Shown here piece after piece: positions 1 through 8,167 of a stretch of DNA of 64,000 bases (position 1 is its first letter; every line of letters starts with the position of its first letter). Source of the DNA: Aurantiacibacter poecillastricola (GTDB lineage Bacteria; Pseudomonadota; Alphaproteobacteria; Sphingomonadales; Sphingomonadaceae). The position numbers and the translations under genes were made by a program. The notes below the pieces were generated by a model. That model was not told the DNA's origin. It saw nothing but the letters and a program-made list of their open reading frames with translations, and did not search any database. Location of the stretch: positions 124,246 to 188,245 of the forward strand of contig NZ_JAVAMS010000005.1 of the NCBI RefSeq assembly GCF_030730945.1, read 5' to 3'.

Positions 1-336
1 AAGTTCTTCGGTGCCGTCCTCAAGGTTAAATATCCACACCGCTAGCGGGCCGCGATGCAACGGCTTGCCCAAGAGCGGCTGTCCGCTGGCGAGGCAAAGC
101 GCAATCGTGTTGCCGATCGTGCTCTTGCCGGTGCCGCCCGGTGCAATGATCGCGGTAACTTCGCCGCGCAGCAGCCAATGGCCCATGAGCCATTGCCGCC
201 GTGGCAACGAAGCGGGATCGGGCCAGCGGTAAGGTGTGGCGCGCAATGCGGAATGCTCGTTGATACGCGCTGCCGCTTCGTCCGGCTGGAGCGCGGCAAA
301 GTCCATCGGTTGGGGTGAGGTTGCTGCCATCGTCAT
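1..336 (-). CDS. AAA-family ATPase, RepA-like helicase (partial, runs off left edge)
   Basis: This is the N-terminal 112 codons of a minus-strand gene that continues beyond base 1. Residues 67-73 form a Walker A P-loop (GGTGKST) preceded by hydrophobic AII, and a V-x-x-F-N-x-E-D stretch follows about 30 residues later. That pattern is typical of RepA/RSF1010-like hexameric ATPases encoded next to primase-like proteins in P4-type islands and plasmids. The ATG at 334-336 overlaps the stop of the toprim gene (ATGA), so the two are translationally coupled. The inferred role is ATP-driven DNA unwinding for island replication or maintenance. The C-terminal half is not visible, so helicase versus other ATPase cannot be settled. 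Confidence 0.72.
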   Translation of the reverse strand, partial: MTMAATSPQPMDFAALQPDEAAARINEHSALRATPYRWPDPASLPRRQWLMGHWLLRGEVTAIIAPGGTGKSTIGNTIALCLASGQPLLGKPLHRGPLAVWIFNLEDGTEEL

Positions 337-1253
337 TCCCCCAGCCTTGCCGCTTCGATGCGCCCGGCAACATCGCCACGCGGGATGTCTGCAAAATCGG
401 CACTGGAGTCCGCTAAGCACGTTTCCGGCCTCGGGGTAGCCATAACCCCGCCAACGGCCTCAGCGGCCCTTATGGCGGCTTCCAGCCCAATATTCTTGCC
501 AAGGTGGCGATCATCGTCCGCTGCTACGATCAGTTCGCGGCTGGGGAACAGTTTGCGCACTGCGCGTGCCACGGTTTCGAGATTGCGCGCAGACATGGCA
601 GCGACAACGCCAAAGCCGGTTGACGAGTGAACAGCCGCCATTGTGGCAAAGCCTTCCCCGATCACCAACGGACCAGCCGATGGCTTCCCGTCATGCATAT
701 GCACGCCATGGGGCCAGAACAGGCCAGCCGTGCGAGCGTCCTTGCCGAACAGCTTGAAACCATCGGGCCGGATGCGCTGCACATTCCATAGGCGGAAGCC
801 GGGATCGACCATCGGCACCAGCAAATCGCGTCCCGCTTGCCGAATGCCGAACGTCTCCAGTCCCTTGGCCACAAGATAGGGGTGCGCAGGATCGGCGCGG
901 CTAGCATCGCGCCATAGGTCCGCTGCGCACCGCGCCGCCGCTTCCTCAGCCGCTAGCCGTTCACGCTTCCGGGCAAGGTCGGCCTGCCGGATCGACCGCC
1001 GTTCCGCCGCCGTCAATGCGCGCCCGCTCTCCGCCTCTAGAAACCCGTCTGCGCGCAGCATTTCCTTGACCGCCAGCGCATCGGCCCGAGTGCCGTTATA
1101 GCAGGCGACAAGGCACCCATCGGGAGCTTGCGCGCAGGACTTGATTGCAGTCCCCCGGTCGCGGGCAGAATGGCCCGGCGTCGGGATCAGCGCGTTGCCC
1201 TTGCACACCTTGCCGCCGTAGTGGCGGGCTATCGCTTCTATATCGACTAACAC
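333..1253 (-). CDS. Toprim-domain primase-like protein of an integrative island
   Basis: The 306-residue protein has a middle A-H-P-Y-L-x-x-K-G motif (about residue 121), which is common in toprim proteins of mobile elements. A C-terminal toprim core follows, with the acidic G-E-G segment (about residue 199) and the A-A-D-D-D aspartate cluster (about residue 246) that would bind Mg2+. The family is associated with primer synthesis or helicase loading and usually sits directly upstream of a RepA-like ATPase, as here. The N-terminus lacks a clear zinc-finger CHC2 domain, although two Cys lie near residues 40-51. It overlaps the winged-helix gene upstream by 7 bases and the ATPase gene downstream by 4, so it belongs to a tight operon. 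Confidence 0.75.
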   Translation of the reverse strand: MLVDIEAIARHYGGKVCKGNALIPTPGHSARDRGTAIKSCAQAPDGCLVACYNGTRADALAVKEMLRADGFLEAESGRALTAAERRSIRQADLARKRERLAAEEAAARCAADLWRDASRADPAHPYLVAKGLETFGIRQAGRDLLVPMVDPGFRLWNVQRIRPDGFKLFGKDARTAGLFWPHGVHMHDGKPSAGPLVIGEGFATMAAVHSSTGFGVVAAMSARNLETVARAVRKLFPSRELIVAADDDRHLGKNIGLEAAIRAAEAVGGVMATPRPETCLADSSADFADIPRGDVAGRIEAARLGE

Positions 1254-1573
1254 AGCGCGGCCCTCCCCTTTTCGGTAAGCCTGAGCACGGAAGCGCTCTT
1301 GCCGCTGGGATTGCGCCGCCGCGCGCCGGTCGGTTCGATCAAGCCCATGGCCCGCAGTTCCGAAAAACGCGGCTGGAGCGATTCTCTCGTAACACCGGAA
1401 ATTGCCACGGCCTCCAATGGTGTCGCCTCTCCCAGCCGAGCTAGCGAGCGCATGGCGATGCGGCGAAGGTGCGAGACGGTCGGGGCGATAGCCTCGGCAG
1501 CATCCTGGCTCGTTCCGTCCAGTCCCTTCGAACCGGGAATGTTGGGATAGCGATCATCCATGCGTGCCTCCAC
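1247..1573 (-). CDS. Small winged-helix DNA-binding protein of the island
   Basis: The 108-residue protein has a helix-turn-helix segment near residues 48-80 (L-E-A-V-A-I-S-G-V-T-R-E-S-L-Q-P-R-F-S-E-L) followed by a wing-like L-I-E-P-T-G and L-R-L-T-E-K-G-R-A. This matches the MarR/winged-helix layout seen in small regulators of phage-like islands. It overlaps the preceding small gene by 20 bases and the toprim gene by 7, so it is co-transcribed with the replication genes. It may be a regulator or a replication accessory factor. I see no catalytic motif, and the specific family assignment is tentative. Confidence 0.6.
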   Translation of the reverse strand: MEARMDDRYPNIPGSKGLDGTSQDAAEAIAPTVSHLRRIAMRSLARLGEATPLEAVAISGVTRESLQPRFSELRAMGLIEPTGARRRNPSGKSASVLRLTEKGRAALC

Positions 1574-1739
1574 AGAAAGCGAGCGCGGCGATCATCGCGG
1601 CCATTTCTGGTCGGACGTGATGCGCTGCAATCAGGAATTGCGATTGGATTGTGCCAACGCTAGAGGGGGAAAGCGACAGGCCCGCAAAGCTATCGCGCGA
1701 AGCCCCGGTGCCCGCCGGGGTTTTGCTTTTGTGAGGCAT
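1554..1739 (-). CDS. Small hypothetical protein in the island operon
   Basis: This is a 61-residue protein with no recognised domain. The C-terminal half is rich in hydrophobic and Ala/Met residues (A-A-M-I-A-A-L-A-F), while the N-terminus is Ser/Lys-rich and looks disordered. Support for a real gene is positional: it fits between the HTH gene (3-base gap) and the winged-helix gene (20-base overlap), all on the same strand. No function is proposed. Confidence 0.5.
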   Translation of the reverse strand: MPHKSKTPAGTGASRDSFAGLSLSPSSVGTIQSQFLIAAHHVRPEMAAMIAALAFCGGTHG

Positions 1740-1742
1740 TAC

Positions 1743-1931
1743 TCATGCCTCCCCTGCGATAAATGCGTGCAAGCTCTCTGCCGGTATCACCGTGCGCCCG
1801 CCTATCCGGTGTGCGAGCAATCGCCCCGCTGCAATATGCGAATAGATGGTGGTGCGGCCCAAGCTAGAAGCCATGCAGGCCTCTTTGATCGAATATGAGA
1901 TTTTGGGGGGATAGTTTGTGTCGGCTTTCAT
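1743..1931 (-). CDS. AlpA/excisionase-like helix-turn-helix protein
   Basis: The 62-residue protein consists essentially of one helix-turn-helix domain of the excisionase/AlpA (HTH_17) type: Y-S-I-K-E-A-C, then G-R-T-T-I-Y-S-H-I-A-A-G-R-L-L-A-H-R-I-G-G-R-T-V-I-P. Such proteins bind near att sites or the integrase promoter and control excision. The reading frame is open further upstream to 2009, but the ATG at 1929-1931 is preceded at good spacing by GAGGAAG, so I prefer that start. It lies on the same strand as the integrase and the replication genes of the island. Confidence 0.75.
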   Translation of the reverse strand: MKADTNYPPKISYSIKEACMASSLGRTTIYSHIAAGRLLAHRIGGRTVIPAESLHAFIAGEA

Positions 1932-2014
1932 TGAACTTCCTCGTTTGCTTGTGAACGAGAAAGTGCGCGCTGCGGCGGTGTCGATCAGCCCATTTCTATC
2001 GCCTAACAATAGGT

Positions 2015-2611
2015 CTATCGCTGTGAGGAAGCATTACCCCTTTTTTTTCGACCTTTTTTCTTCCGCTCAGCCTCGATGTGGGAATGGTGAAAAACGTTCG
2101 CCAGCATATCCCCGGTTAAGTAAGGAGAGACCTTTGGCTCGGCCAAGACTTTGGCAACATAAGCACGACATCGCCGCGAATAGGTGAGTGCATCGCGGCA
2201 TTTCTCATACGAAGCTCCAAACTCCGCCTCAGCCAAAGGAAGCGCGTCTTTGCGCTTCATGCCTTCCGCTATGCGCACATCGACCCACTCCCCAATCTCT
2301 ACCCACTTTTCGCGCGCTGCGACCGCTCGGAAACGATCTATGTTTTCGCCGCCTCCGATTAGGTCTAAGTGGGTTCCATCGACTGTTTCGCTTTCGATGG
2401 CTTCGGCCATTACCTCCCGGACGGCTGGGTGAATCGGCTCCTCGGAACGCAGAAGGGAAACTAAGTCTTTTCTCCAGTCGGCGGTAAAGCCTCTAAGTGC
2501 GAAGAAGGCGCGCCGATTGAATGGAGATTCTTCCTCAAATCGTTCGATCAAAGCGTCCGCAACATCATCCTGATTTACTCGGGCCAATTCCGCCTCCCTA
2601 GCGGCTCCCAT
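2015..2611 (-). CDS. Hypothetical island protein
   Basis: The 198-residue, mostly helical, charged protein matches no family I can name. It has several acidic helices in the N-terminal two thirds and a strongly basic tail (E-R-K-K-K-G-R-K-K-R-G). That tail is encoded by A-rich DNA including a run of eight A on the coding strand (2041-2048). The start at 2611 lacks a clear Shine-Dalgarno, so an internal start is possible. It is probably cargo or a regulator of the island. The basic tail could bind nucleic acid, which is inference only. Confidence 0.55.
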   Translation of the reverse strand: MGAAREAELARVNQDDVADALIERFEEESPFNRRAFFALRGFTADWRKDLVSLLRSEEPIHPAVREVMAEAIESETVDGTHLDLIGGGENIDRFRAVAAREKWVEIGEWVDVRIAEGMKRKDALPLAEAEFGASYEKCRDALTYSRRCRAYVAKVLAEPKVSPYLTGDMLANVFHHSHIEAERKKKGRKKRGNASSQR

Positions 2612-2729
2612 TAAGAAAGCGGGGAAGCGCGTGGGATGCGCGCTTGTCGGCTGGCCAGCCTATCCCCGCCAGCACTATTGCGTGCGGAGCTTGGCCAGAC
2701 AATAAAGCGAAGAAACAAAGGGGGGGAAA

Positions 2730-3071
2730 TTGAAGTTAGGAATTTTCGGACGCGCGATTGTAGCAGCCTCAACGCTATGGATGATCGGAGGCACGGCTTT
2801 TTATGCCTCCGAGCAGTACGCCGCTGCGAGTCGCCTCGCCCAAGGGCATTATAATGAATGCTTAGATAGCGACCTCGATGCGAATTTTTGTAGCGATCAG
2901 CGAGATATTATACTGACCGCTCACACCGACCATCTCGATGGTGGATTGATAGGCTGGGCCGCAGTCCAAGCGGGTGTCTATTTAGCAATAGGACTGATTG
3001 TTTTCCTTACGCTTTATGGTGCGCTGAAATGGGTTCTAGCCGGTGCCCATTCCCAGACGAACAAAAGTTGA
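2730..3071 (+). CDS. Hypothetical membrane protein with two transmembrane segments
   Basis: The 113-residue protein has an N-terminal hydrophobic helix (about residues 6-26) and a second near residues 76-105, separated by a polar loop with two Cys (about residues 44 and 54). It starts with TTG (2730-2732), preceded closely by a GGGGGG tract that can act as ribosome-binding site. It is the only plus-strand gene in this island end and converges on the integrase. No family is recognised; it may be island cargo. Confidence 0.5.
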   Translation: MKLGIFGRAIVAASTLWMIGGTAFYASEQYAAASRLAQGHYNECLDSDLDANFCSDQRDIILTAHTDHLDGGLIGWAAVQAGVYLAIGLIVFLTLYGALKWVLAGAHSQTNKS

Positions 3072-3087
3072 TGCTTCCAAACTGCAC

Positions 3088-4350
3088 TCATTTTACGCCG
3101 GCGGCGCGAAGGGGAGTTACGTTATCTGACTTCTCACCATCTTCCCGGCCGCCTTCACAATAGCCTGCCCAATCGTCCATGAGCCGCCGCCGCTTGTCGA
3201 ACAGATCGCCACGCCGATAGGCCCGCTCCACCTTGTTCTCGATTGTGTGAGCCAGTGCCATTTCGGCAACCTCATGGGCATAGCCGGTGCATTCGGCTGC
3301 CCAATCGCGGAAACCCGAACGGAAGCCGTGCACGGTCGCATCGACCTTCATGCGGCGCATAAGCATCGCCATAGCCATGCCGGACAGTTTGCCGCCCTTC
3401 GCCCCCGGGAATAAATAATGGCTTCCAAGCGGCTGGAGGCTTTCAAGTATGGCAACCGCACGGGGGGACAACGGCACGCGATGCTCTTTCGCGGCCTTCA
3501 TGCGGTCGGCTGGAATCGTCCAAGTTGCCTTTTGTAGATCGACCTCTGCCCAAGTCGCGCCGATCACTTCTCCAGAGCGGACAGCGGCGAGAATCGTAAA
3601 TTCCAGCGCCAGCGCCGCCACGGCCTCCCGCTTGTGCAGCGCGCGGACGAATGCCGGAATTTCCTCATAGGAGAGCGCCTTGTGGTGCCCGCGCGATAGT
3701 CGGGTGCGCGCGGGGAGGATTTGCGCAAGGTGCCCACGCCAGCGCGCCGGGTTTTCACCCTGCCGATAGCCCCGTGCCTTGGCGCTATCGAGCACGGTTT
3801 CCATTCGCCCCCGAATGCGGCTGGCCGTTTCAGCTTTGCCTTTCCAGATTGGCTCCAGGATTTTGAGCACATGCGCAGTTTCGACCTCTGCAACTGGCAA
3901 ATCCCCGATCACCGGATAAACATAGGTATCGAGCGTGTTGCGCCATTGCTGGCGATGCTTGGGGTTGCGCCAGCTTTCCTCATTCGCAGCGATGTAGGCC
4001 GCTGCAACGTCCTTGAACGTGGTTCCGGCTACCTTGGCAGCCTGAGCCGCCGCAAGCGCCTGAGCGGCCTCCCTATCCCGTTCGTCCAGCGGATCAATGC
4101 CCGCCTTGACCTTCACACGTAGCGCCGCCGCCTCGTCGCGCGCATCGGCGAGCGACATGCCGCCTTGTCCAGCCGCGCCAAGGCCTATCTCCCGCGCCTT
4201 CTCTTTTCCCTTTGGGGTGTAACGATAAACCCATGAGCGTGCACCGGTTGGCTTCACCAGTAATTGCAGACCGCCCCCATCGGTATGACGTCCCGGCTTG
4301 GCATTCTTCACCGCGAGAGGGGTTAGCGCGTTGTGCAGCTTCCTTGGCAT
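3088..4350 (-). CDS. P4-type tyrosine integrase (site-specific recombinase)
   Basis: The 420-residue protein has the expected length for P4-like integrases. The N-terminal arm-binding domain (T-D-G-G-G-L-Q-L-L-V-K and the R-E-I-G-L-G-A segment) is typical of DUF4102 integrases. The catalytic domain shows R258 (A-V-R-S-G-E), H341 and R344 (H-G-F-R), H368 and nucleophile Y378, the complete tyrosine recombinase set. The open frame extends to 4479, but the ATG at 4348-4350 has AGGGA at 6 bases spacing and gives the canonical N-terminus. It catalyses integration and excision of the island; its 5' end faces the candidate att sequence at 4565-4580. Confidence 0.9.
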   Translation of the reverse strand: MPRKLHNALTPLAVKNAKPGRHTDGGGLQLLVKPTGARSWVYRYTPKGKEKAREIGLGAAGQGGMSLADARDEAAALRVKVKAGIDPLDERDREAAQALAAAQAAKVAGTTFKDVAAAYIAANEESWRNPKHRQQWRNTLDTYVYPVIGDLPVAEVETAHVLKILEPIWKGKAETASRIRGRMETVLDSAKARGYRQGENPARWRGHLAQILPARTRLSRGHHKALSYEEIPAFVRALHKREAVAALALEFTILAAVRSGEVIGATWAEVDLQKATWTIPADRMKAAKEHRVPLSPRAVAILESLQPLGSHYLFPGAKGGKLSGMAMAMLMRRMKVDATVHGFRSGFRDWAAECTGYAHEVAEMALAHTIENKVERAYRRGDLFDKRRRLMDDWAGYCEGGREDGEKSDNVTPLRAAGVK

Positions 4351-4413
4351 TTCGGGTCCCTTTGAGGGAATCGAACGTGCCAGCGCCCTGCCACATTGGC
4401 GGAAATAACAGCC

Positions 4414-4457
4414 GTTCCCATAACCGCTCCCCGATAATAGCGCGGTTTTATGGGAAC
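4414..4457. repeat. Inverted repeat upstream of the integrase
   Basis: GTTCCCATAA at 4414-4423 is repeated as its exact complement TTATGGGAAC at 4448-4457. Four more bases on the inside (CCGC/GCGG) pair with a two-base offset. It lies 64 bases upstream of the integrase start, between the gene and the candidate att core. That is where integrase arm sites, excisionase sites or the integrase operator are expected. The specific function is inference. Confidence 0.5.
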
Positions 4458-4564
4458 GCAATCGAACAGATTTGAACATTCGGATTGAGGATATAGTGTA
4501 AACTTTAGGTTTTTTGCGGGTTGCCCGGATCGATTAGAACACATTCGGCACGTAGTATGGCGGA

Positions 4565-4580
4565 CTCCGTCTCCGCCACC
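4565..4580 (+). repeat. Candidate att core: tRNA/tmRNA 3'-end-like 16-mer, copy 1
   Basis: CTCCGTCTCCGCCACC here is identical to 48095-48110. The sequence looks like the 3' acceptor end of a tRNA or tmRNA (ending CCGCCACC), the usual target of P4-type integrases. It lies 215 bases beyond the integrase start, at the transition from island genes to polysaccharide genes. A 16-base match within 64 kb is only borderline by chance, so the call rests on its position and tRNA-like character. Confidence 0.4.
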
Positions 4581-4647
4581 GGCTTAATGGATTTCAGGCC
4601 AGAGAGATCGCGGCACCCTGCTATCGCACGTGACCGCGGACAGGCCT

Positions 4648-5964
4648 TCATTGCAGCGCGGATCTGGGGCCCCTTCTCAATCGCGAACTGCCGGTTCTCG
4701 CCATCTCCAATGGCCCTTTAGCCAGAAAGGGCGTGGAAAGTGCCGTCAGGCCGGTGATCAGGAGAACGTAGTCGATCAGGAAAGGCCCGACGACAAGCTC
4801 CGTTCGGATCCTGATCAGGACCGCCAAAGCCGTAACGAGGGCAAAAGCGCGGGCGGTATCGATCTGCGTGAGCATCGCGGTTCCGCCGCGAACCAGAAAT
4901 ATCAGGAGCGGCACCGTAAACAGGATGAACCCAACCCAGCCGAGGTCAGCGCGCAGTTCTCGAAACGTGTCGTGAAAATGATACGCCCTCCCATCGGTTT
5001 GGCCGTAGCGATTCAGCAGGCCGGGCCCGACGGGGCCAAGCCAGATCGCCTTGTAGCCAAAGCCCAGTACCGGTTCCTGCGCAATAAGGGCGTCGGCATC
5101 TTTCCATAGCAGGGTCCGACCCGTGAGCCGGGGGTCCTTCCCCAGAACGTCGCTACGGAACTCGTCTGCCTCCTGCTCGATTTGCGGTAAAGCTGTCAGC
5201 GCCGCTCCCGCACATGCCAGGGCAGCGAGCAGGCAATAAAGACGGCCCGCCGGTGGAAGAAATGAGACAGCCAGCACGACGATCAGTAGCGGCACGAGTA
5301 TTGCCGCCGAAACGAGGGCCGTCGCAGCGTTGGCCTGCCAGAGCAGGAAGACGGCAATCGGGACGCAGACCAATCCGGCGATCCGCACAACCACATGCAG
5401 GGGGCGCGACATCGCCACGCTGAGGGCCGAGAGCAGCCAGAAAAGGCTGACATAGGCCATCTGGTTCTTCGATCCTGTAAGGCCGATCAACACCGCGCCC
5501 TCGGTCGATGGTCCGGTTCGCCCGGAGAGCAGGCCGAGCGCAAGAGCAATCCCGATCCCGAGAAAAACCACCAGCGGCAAGCGGTCGCGCGGCAACGCAC
5601 GCGCGAGAACTATCCCGATCATCGCGGTTACGAGCAACTGTATCGCATAGCGCAGGGTCGTCTCTGGCACCGGCGACCAAGCCGTCGACATTATCGCCCA
5701 CAGCGGCAATGCGAGAAACAGGGCTCCGCCTGCAATCATTGCAAGGGAAAGGCGCCAGCGGATCGCGACGATGGCGGCCAGCAGGATCAGTTCTGCCATG
5801 ACTGCTACGGCCCCAAGCGTCTGCATGCACAGACACATCACCAGGGTGATAGCAAGCGGCTGCACAGGCAGATTTTCGAAACCCAGCGGGGACGAACCCC
5901 GATGGCGCCTGCGGGGGGTCGATGTCCGGCCGCGGAGCGCCGTGGCACTGCGGCTGTTGGTCAT
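4648..5964 (-). CDS. O-antigen ligase/polymerase-like membrane protein (Wzy-type)
   Basis: The 438-residue polytopic inner-membrane protein has roughly ten hydrophobic segments. A periplasmic loop follows T-G-R-T-L-L-W (about residue 290) with the E-P-V-L-G-F-G-Y signature, found in Wzy_C/O-antigen ligase proteins. Its likely role is polymerisation of lipid-linked repeat units on the periplasmic face. The ATG overlaps the stop of the upstream phosphatase-superfamily gene (ATGA at 5961-5964), so it ends a minus-strand operon that starts with the ExoY-like transferase. Polymerase and ligase cannot be separated by sequence reading alone; the exopolysaccharide context favours polymerase. Confidence 0.75.
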   Translation of the reverse strand: MTNSRSATALRGRTSTPRRRHRGSSPLGFENLPVQPLAITLVMCLCMQTLGAVAVMAELILLAAIVAIRWRLSLAMIAGGALFLALPLWAIMSTAWSPVPETTLRYAIQLLVTAMIGIVLARALPRDRLPLVVFLGIGIALALGLLSGRTGPSTEGAVLIGLTGSKNQMAYVSLFWLLSALSVAMSRPLHVVVRIAGLVCVPIAVFLLWQANAATALVSAAILVPLLIVVLAVSFLPPAGRLYCLLAALACAGAALTALPQIEQEADEFRSDVLGKDPRLTGRTLLWKDADALIAQEPVLGFGYKAIWLGPVGPGLLNRYGQTDGRAYHFHDTFRELRADLGWVGFILFTVPLLIFLVRGGTAMLTQIDTARAFALVTALAVLIRIRTELVVGPFLIDYVLLITGLTALSTPFLAKGPLEMARTGSSRLRRGPRSALQ

Positions 5965-7367
5965 GCTACCAGGGCCGCTCTGGCAGAAGGTATTTTCCGC
6001 AGCAAGGAGGACGTGCGCGCAGAGCTTTGACCGGCATCGATGACGTCCAGCAAGGTCGGGAAGACATCCGTCAGCGGAATCTTGTCCTCGATCGTTTCGG
6101 CAACCCTGCCCGGCGCATGGACCCAGAAAATTCCGTCTGGTGAATGCATTCCGCTGCGCAGGGATTCGAGGGGGTAGAACAGCTCGGCAAACGGGAGTTC
6201 GTCTCCTTCGGAACCGGAGGTGACGTTTTGCCCGCCAGGATCACGATAGACCTTGCAGCCCGCTTCCACGCGGCTTCCCACCGCTACCGCCCACATGACT
6301 TCGCTGCCATCGGGAAGAGAAAGCGCGGAAAGCCGCGATGCGACTTCGCGTGCTTCAGCCTCGCCATGGCATTCCAGCTGGAACTCCTGCGACATTAGGG
6401 GCCGATAGTCGTAGGTTTCCGTTATCCCGGCAAACCGGGTCAGCTTGCCGATATCGCGGTGGCGAAAGATCTGGCGCCCGCCGTCCTGTTCGAACGCAAC
6501 CATGGGTTGCTGGCTCAGGGCGGTGCACAGGACGACGCAACCGTCAGGGCCCATCAGATCGATTGCCTGCGCGACGATCCGGTCCATGCTTTGGTACCCG
6601 GCCAGAATCGCGGAAGAATACTGGCCGCGCGCGCTATCGCTCGGCTTGATGTCGAAGAGATCCGGCTCCATCTCGCGCCAGTGGAAATGCTGGAAATGGG
6701 CAGTGGAGTTGAGGAAGAAAGTCGCGAAATCCGGCGTCTCGCGCGAATGAATAGCGCGGAACAGGTCCCATTGAAGCCGATCCAGGATCAACGCCCGGCG
6801 CCATTTCGTATGCGTCAGTCGTTCGCTCGCAAGTTGCGTCAATGCCGAGGACACGGTTTGCAGGCTGAGGCCATGACCCACCATGAACCGGGCGAAGCGG
6901 GCGAACTTGGCAGCGCCAACGTCGGGCTTGCCGCTGTGCTCCTGCACGAAAGCGCGGACTACGTCGGAGAACGGCTCAAAATATCCAGCCGGATGCTGTG
7001 CTGCGTCCGAAGCCCACGGATCCGGCAGGAAGTAACCACGAAAGCTTTCCGCATCGAAGCTGGTATTCATGCTTCCGCAGATCCAGTTGGATTTTCCCGC
7101 TTTGCTGGCCACGTCCCAGATGCGCGGCGCCTTTAGGCTGACCCCATCGTTAAGATTGAAGCATCGGTGTTCATCGAACGAGAGGCCGGTGTGCACCGTG
7201 ACCCATTGGATCCATGGTTCGAGGTTCGGCGGGCTTTCCTGGGCATCGGTGATGCATCGGATCGACTTCTCGCGCAGGCGGGCAAAACCGGGCAGTTGGC
7301 CAGCCGCAATGAACCGGTCAAGAAGATCGGGAACGAGCTCGTTGAATTCGAGCATCAGGGTACGCAT
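5961..7367 (-). CDS. Alkaline phosphatase/phosphodiesterase superfamily protein
   Basis: The 468-residue protein begins with a hydrophobic strand and L-E-F-N-E-L, then a V-T-V-H-T-G-L-S-F-D-E-H-R segment near residue 60. This resembles the metal-binding and nucleophile regions of type I phosphodiesterase/nucleotide pyrophosphatase proteins. The start at 7367 has GGAGAAAGG upstream, whereas the longer open frame to 7574 has none. No signal peptide is evident. It lies between the initiating transferase and the Wzy-like gene, so it may transfer or remove phospho-substituents of the polysaccharide, by analogy with superfamily phosphotransferases. Substrate and catalytic competence are not established, since I cannot locate all metal ligands with confidence. 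Confidence 0.55.
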   Translation of the reverse strand: MRTLMLEFNELVPDLLDRFIAAGQLPGFARLREKSIRCITDAQESPPNLEPWIQWVTVHTGLSFDEHRCFNLNDGVSLKAPRIWDVASKAGKSNWICGSMNTSFDAESFRGYFLPDPWASDAAQHPAGYFEPFSDVVRAFVQEHSGKPDVGAAKFARFARFMVGHGLSLQTVSSALTQLASERLTHTKWRRALILDRLQWDLFRAIHSRETPDFATFFLNSTAHFQHFHWREMEPDLFDIKPSDSARGQYSSAILAGYQSMDRIVAQAIDLMGPDGCVVLCTALSQQPMVAFEQDGGRQIFRHRDIGKLTRFAGITETYDYRPLMSQEFQLECHGEAEAREVASRLSALSLPDGSEVMWAVAVGSRVEAGCKVYRDPGGQNVTSGSEGDELPFAELFYPLESLRSGMHSPDGIFWVHAPGRVAETIEDKIPLTDVFPTLLDVIDAGQSSARTSSLLRKIPSARAALVA

Positions 7368-7396
7368 CGGCGCGCCTTTCTCCAGCCGAGTTGAAA

Positions 7397-8074
7397 TCAG
7401 CAGGAACCGTCTCTCCGCAACACAACGGGAACGGTAAAGATCAAGATGCGCAAGTCCTCGCGTATGGATTTGCGGCCGAAGTACTGGGCATCCAGCAGGA
7501 CCCGCTCGGCATAGCTCAGGTGGCTGCGGCCACTGATCTGGGACAGCCCAGTCATGCCAGGATTGGCGCGGCAATAGAGCTGATACACGTGTTCGTAGCG
7601 CTCGGCCTCGTCAGCGACGATCGGCCTTGGTCCGACGATACTCATCTGGCCTGCAAGGACATTGAAAAGCTGGGGCAACTCGTCGAGGCTCGTCGCGCGC
7701 AGGAAACGGCCGATGGGCGTGATCCGGGGATCCTTGCGCAGCTTCTGGGTTTCCCGCCACTCGCGCGCGGCAGCGGGATCTGCCGAAAGCACCTCTTCGA
7801 GGCGCTGTTCTGCATTCAACACCATGCTCCGAAATTTCAAGCAACGAAACGTGCGACCGTTCCTGCCGATACGCCGGTGGCCAAAGAAGATGGGGCCCGA
7901 ATCGGTCAACTTCAAAGCAAGCCCGATGACCAGGAACGCTGGCCAAAACAGCAGAAGGCAAAATACGGCAATCGCAATGTCGAACATGCGATGAAGCATC
8001 GGGCGCACCTCATGCCGCATCGGCGGCAGTTCGAATGTCGGCGGATGCTCTCTTTCCTGGTGCTGGGCGGACAT
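7397..8074 (-). CDS. Undecaprenyl-phosphate sugar-1-phosphate transferase (ExoY/WcaJ-type)
   Basis: The 225-residue protein has one N-terminal membrane hairpin (about residues 27-50) followed by the bacterial sugar transferase domain. Visible motifs are D-S-G-P-I-F-F, the K-F-R-S-M motif, the D-E-L-P-Q-L-F-N-V segment and S-I-V-G-P-R-P, then N-P-G-M-T-G-L. These proteins place the first sugar-1-phosphate on undecaprenyl phosphate, which starts the repeat unit. The short length matches ExoY rather than the long WbaP/WcaJ form. The ATG at 8074 has GGAGAG at 5 bases spacing; a TTG further upstream at 8122 is less likely. It is the first gene of the operon with the phosphatase-like and Wzy-like genes. 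Confidence 0.88.
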   Translation of the reverse strand: MSAQHQEREHPPTFELPPMRHEVRPMLHRMFDIAIAVFCLLLFWPAFLVIGLALKLTDSGPIFFGHRRIGRNGRTFRCLKFRSMVLNAEQRLEEVLSADPAAAREWRETQKLRKDPRITPIGRFLRATSLDELPQLFNVLAGQMSIVGPRPIVADEAERYEHVYQLYCRANPGMTGLSQISGRSHLSYAERVLLDAQYFGRKSIREDLRILIFTVPVVLRRDGSC

Positions 8075-8167
8075 GGGGCTCTCCGTGCGAATGGGTGGCA
8101 CGAGTTCGACGACTGTGCGCAAGCAGAATTGAGCCTTGCATGGTGGCGATGATTGAAAGCGTTAACC

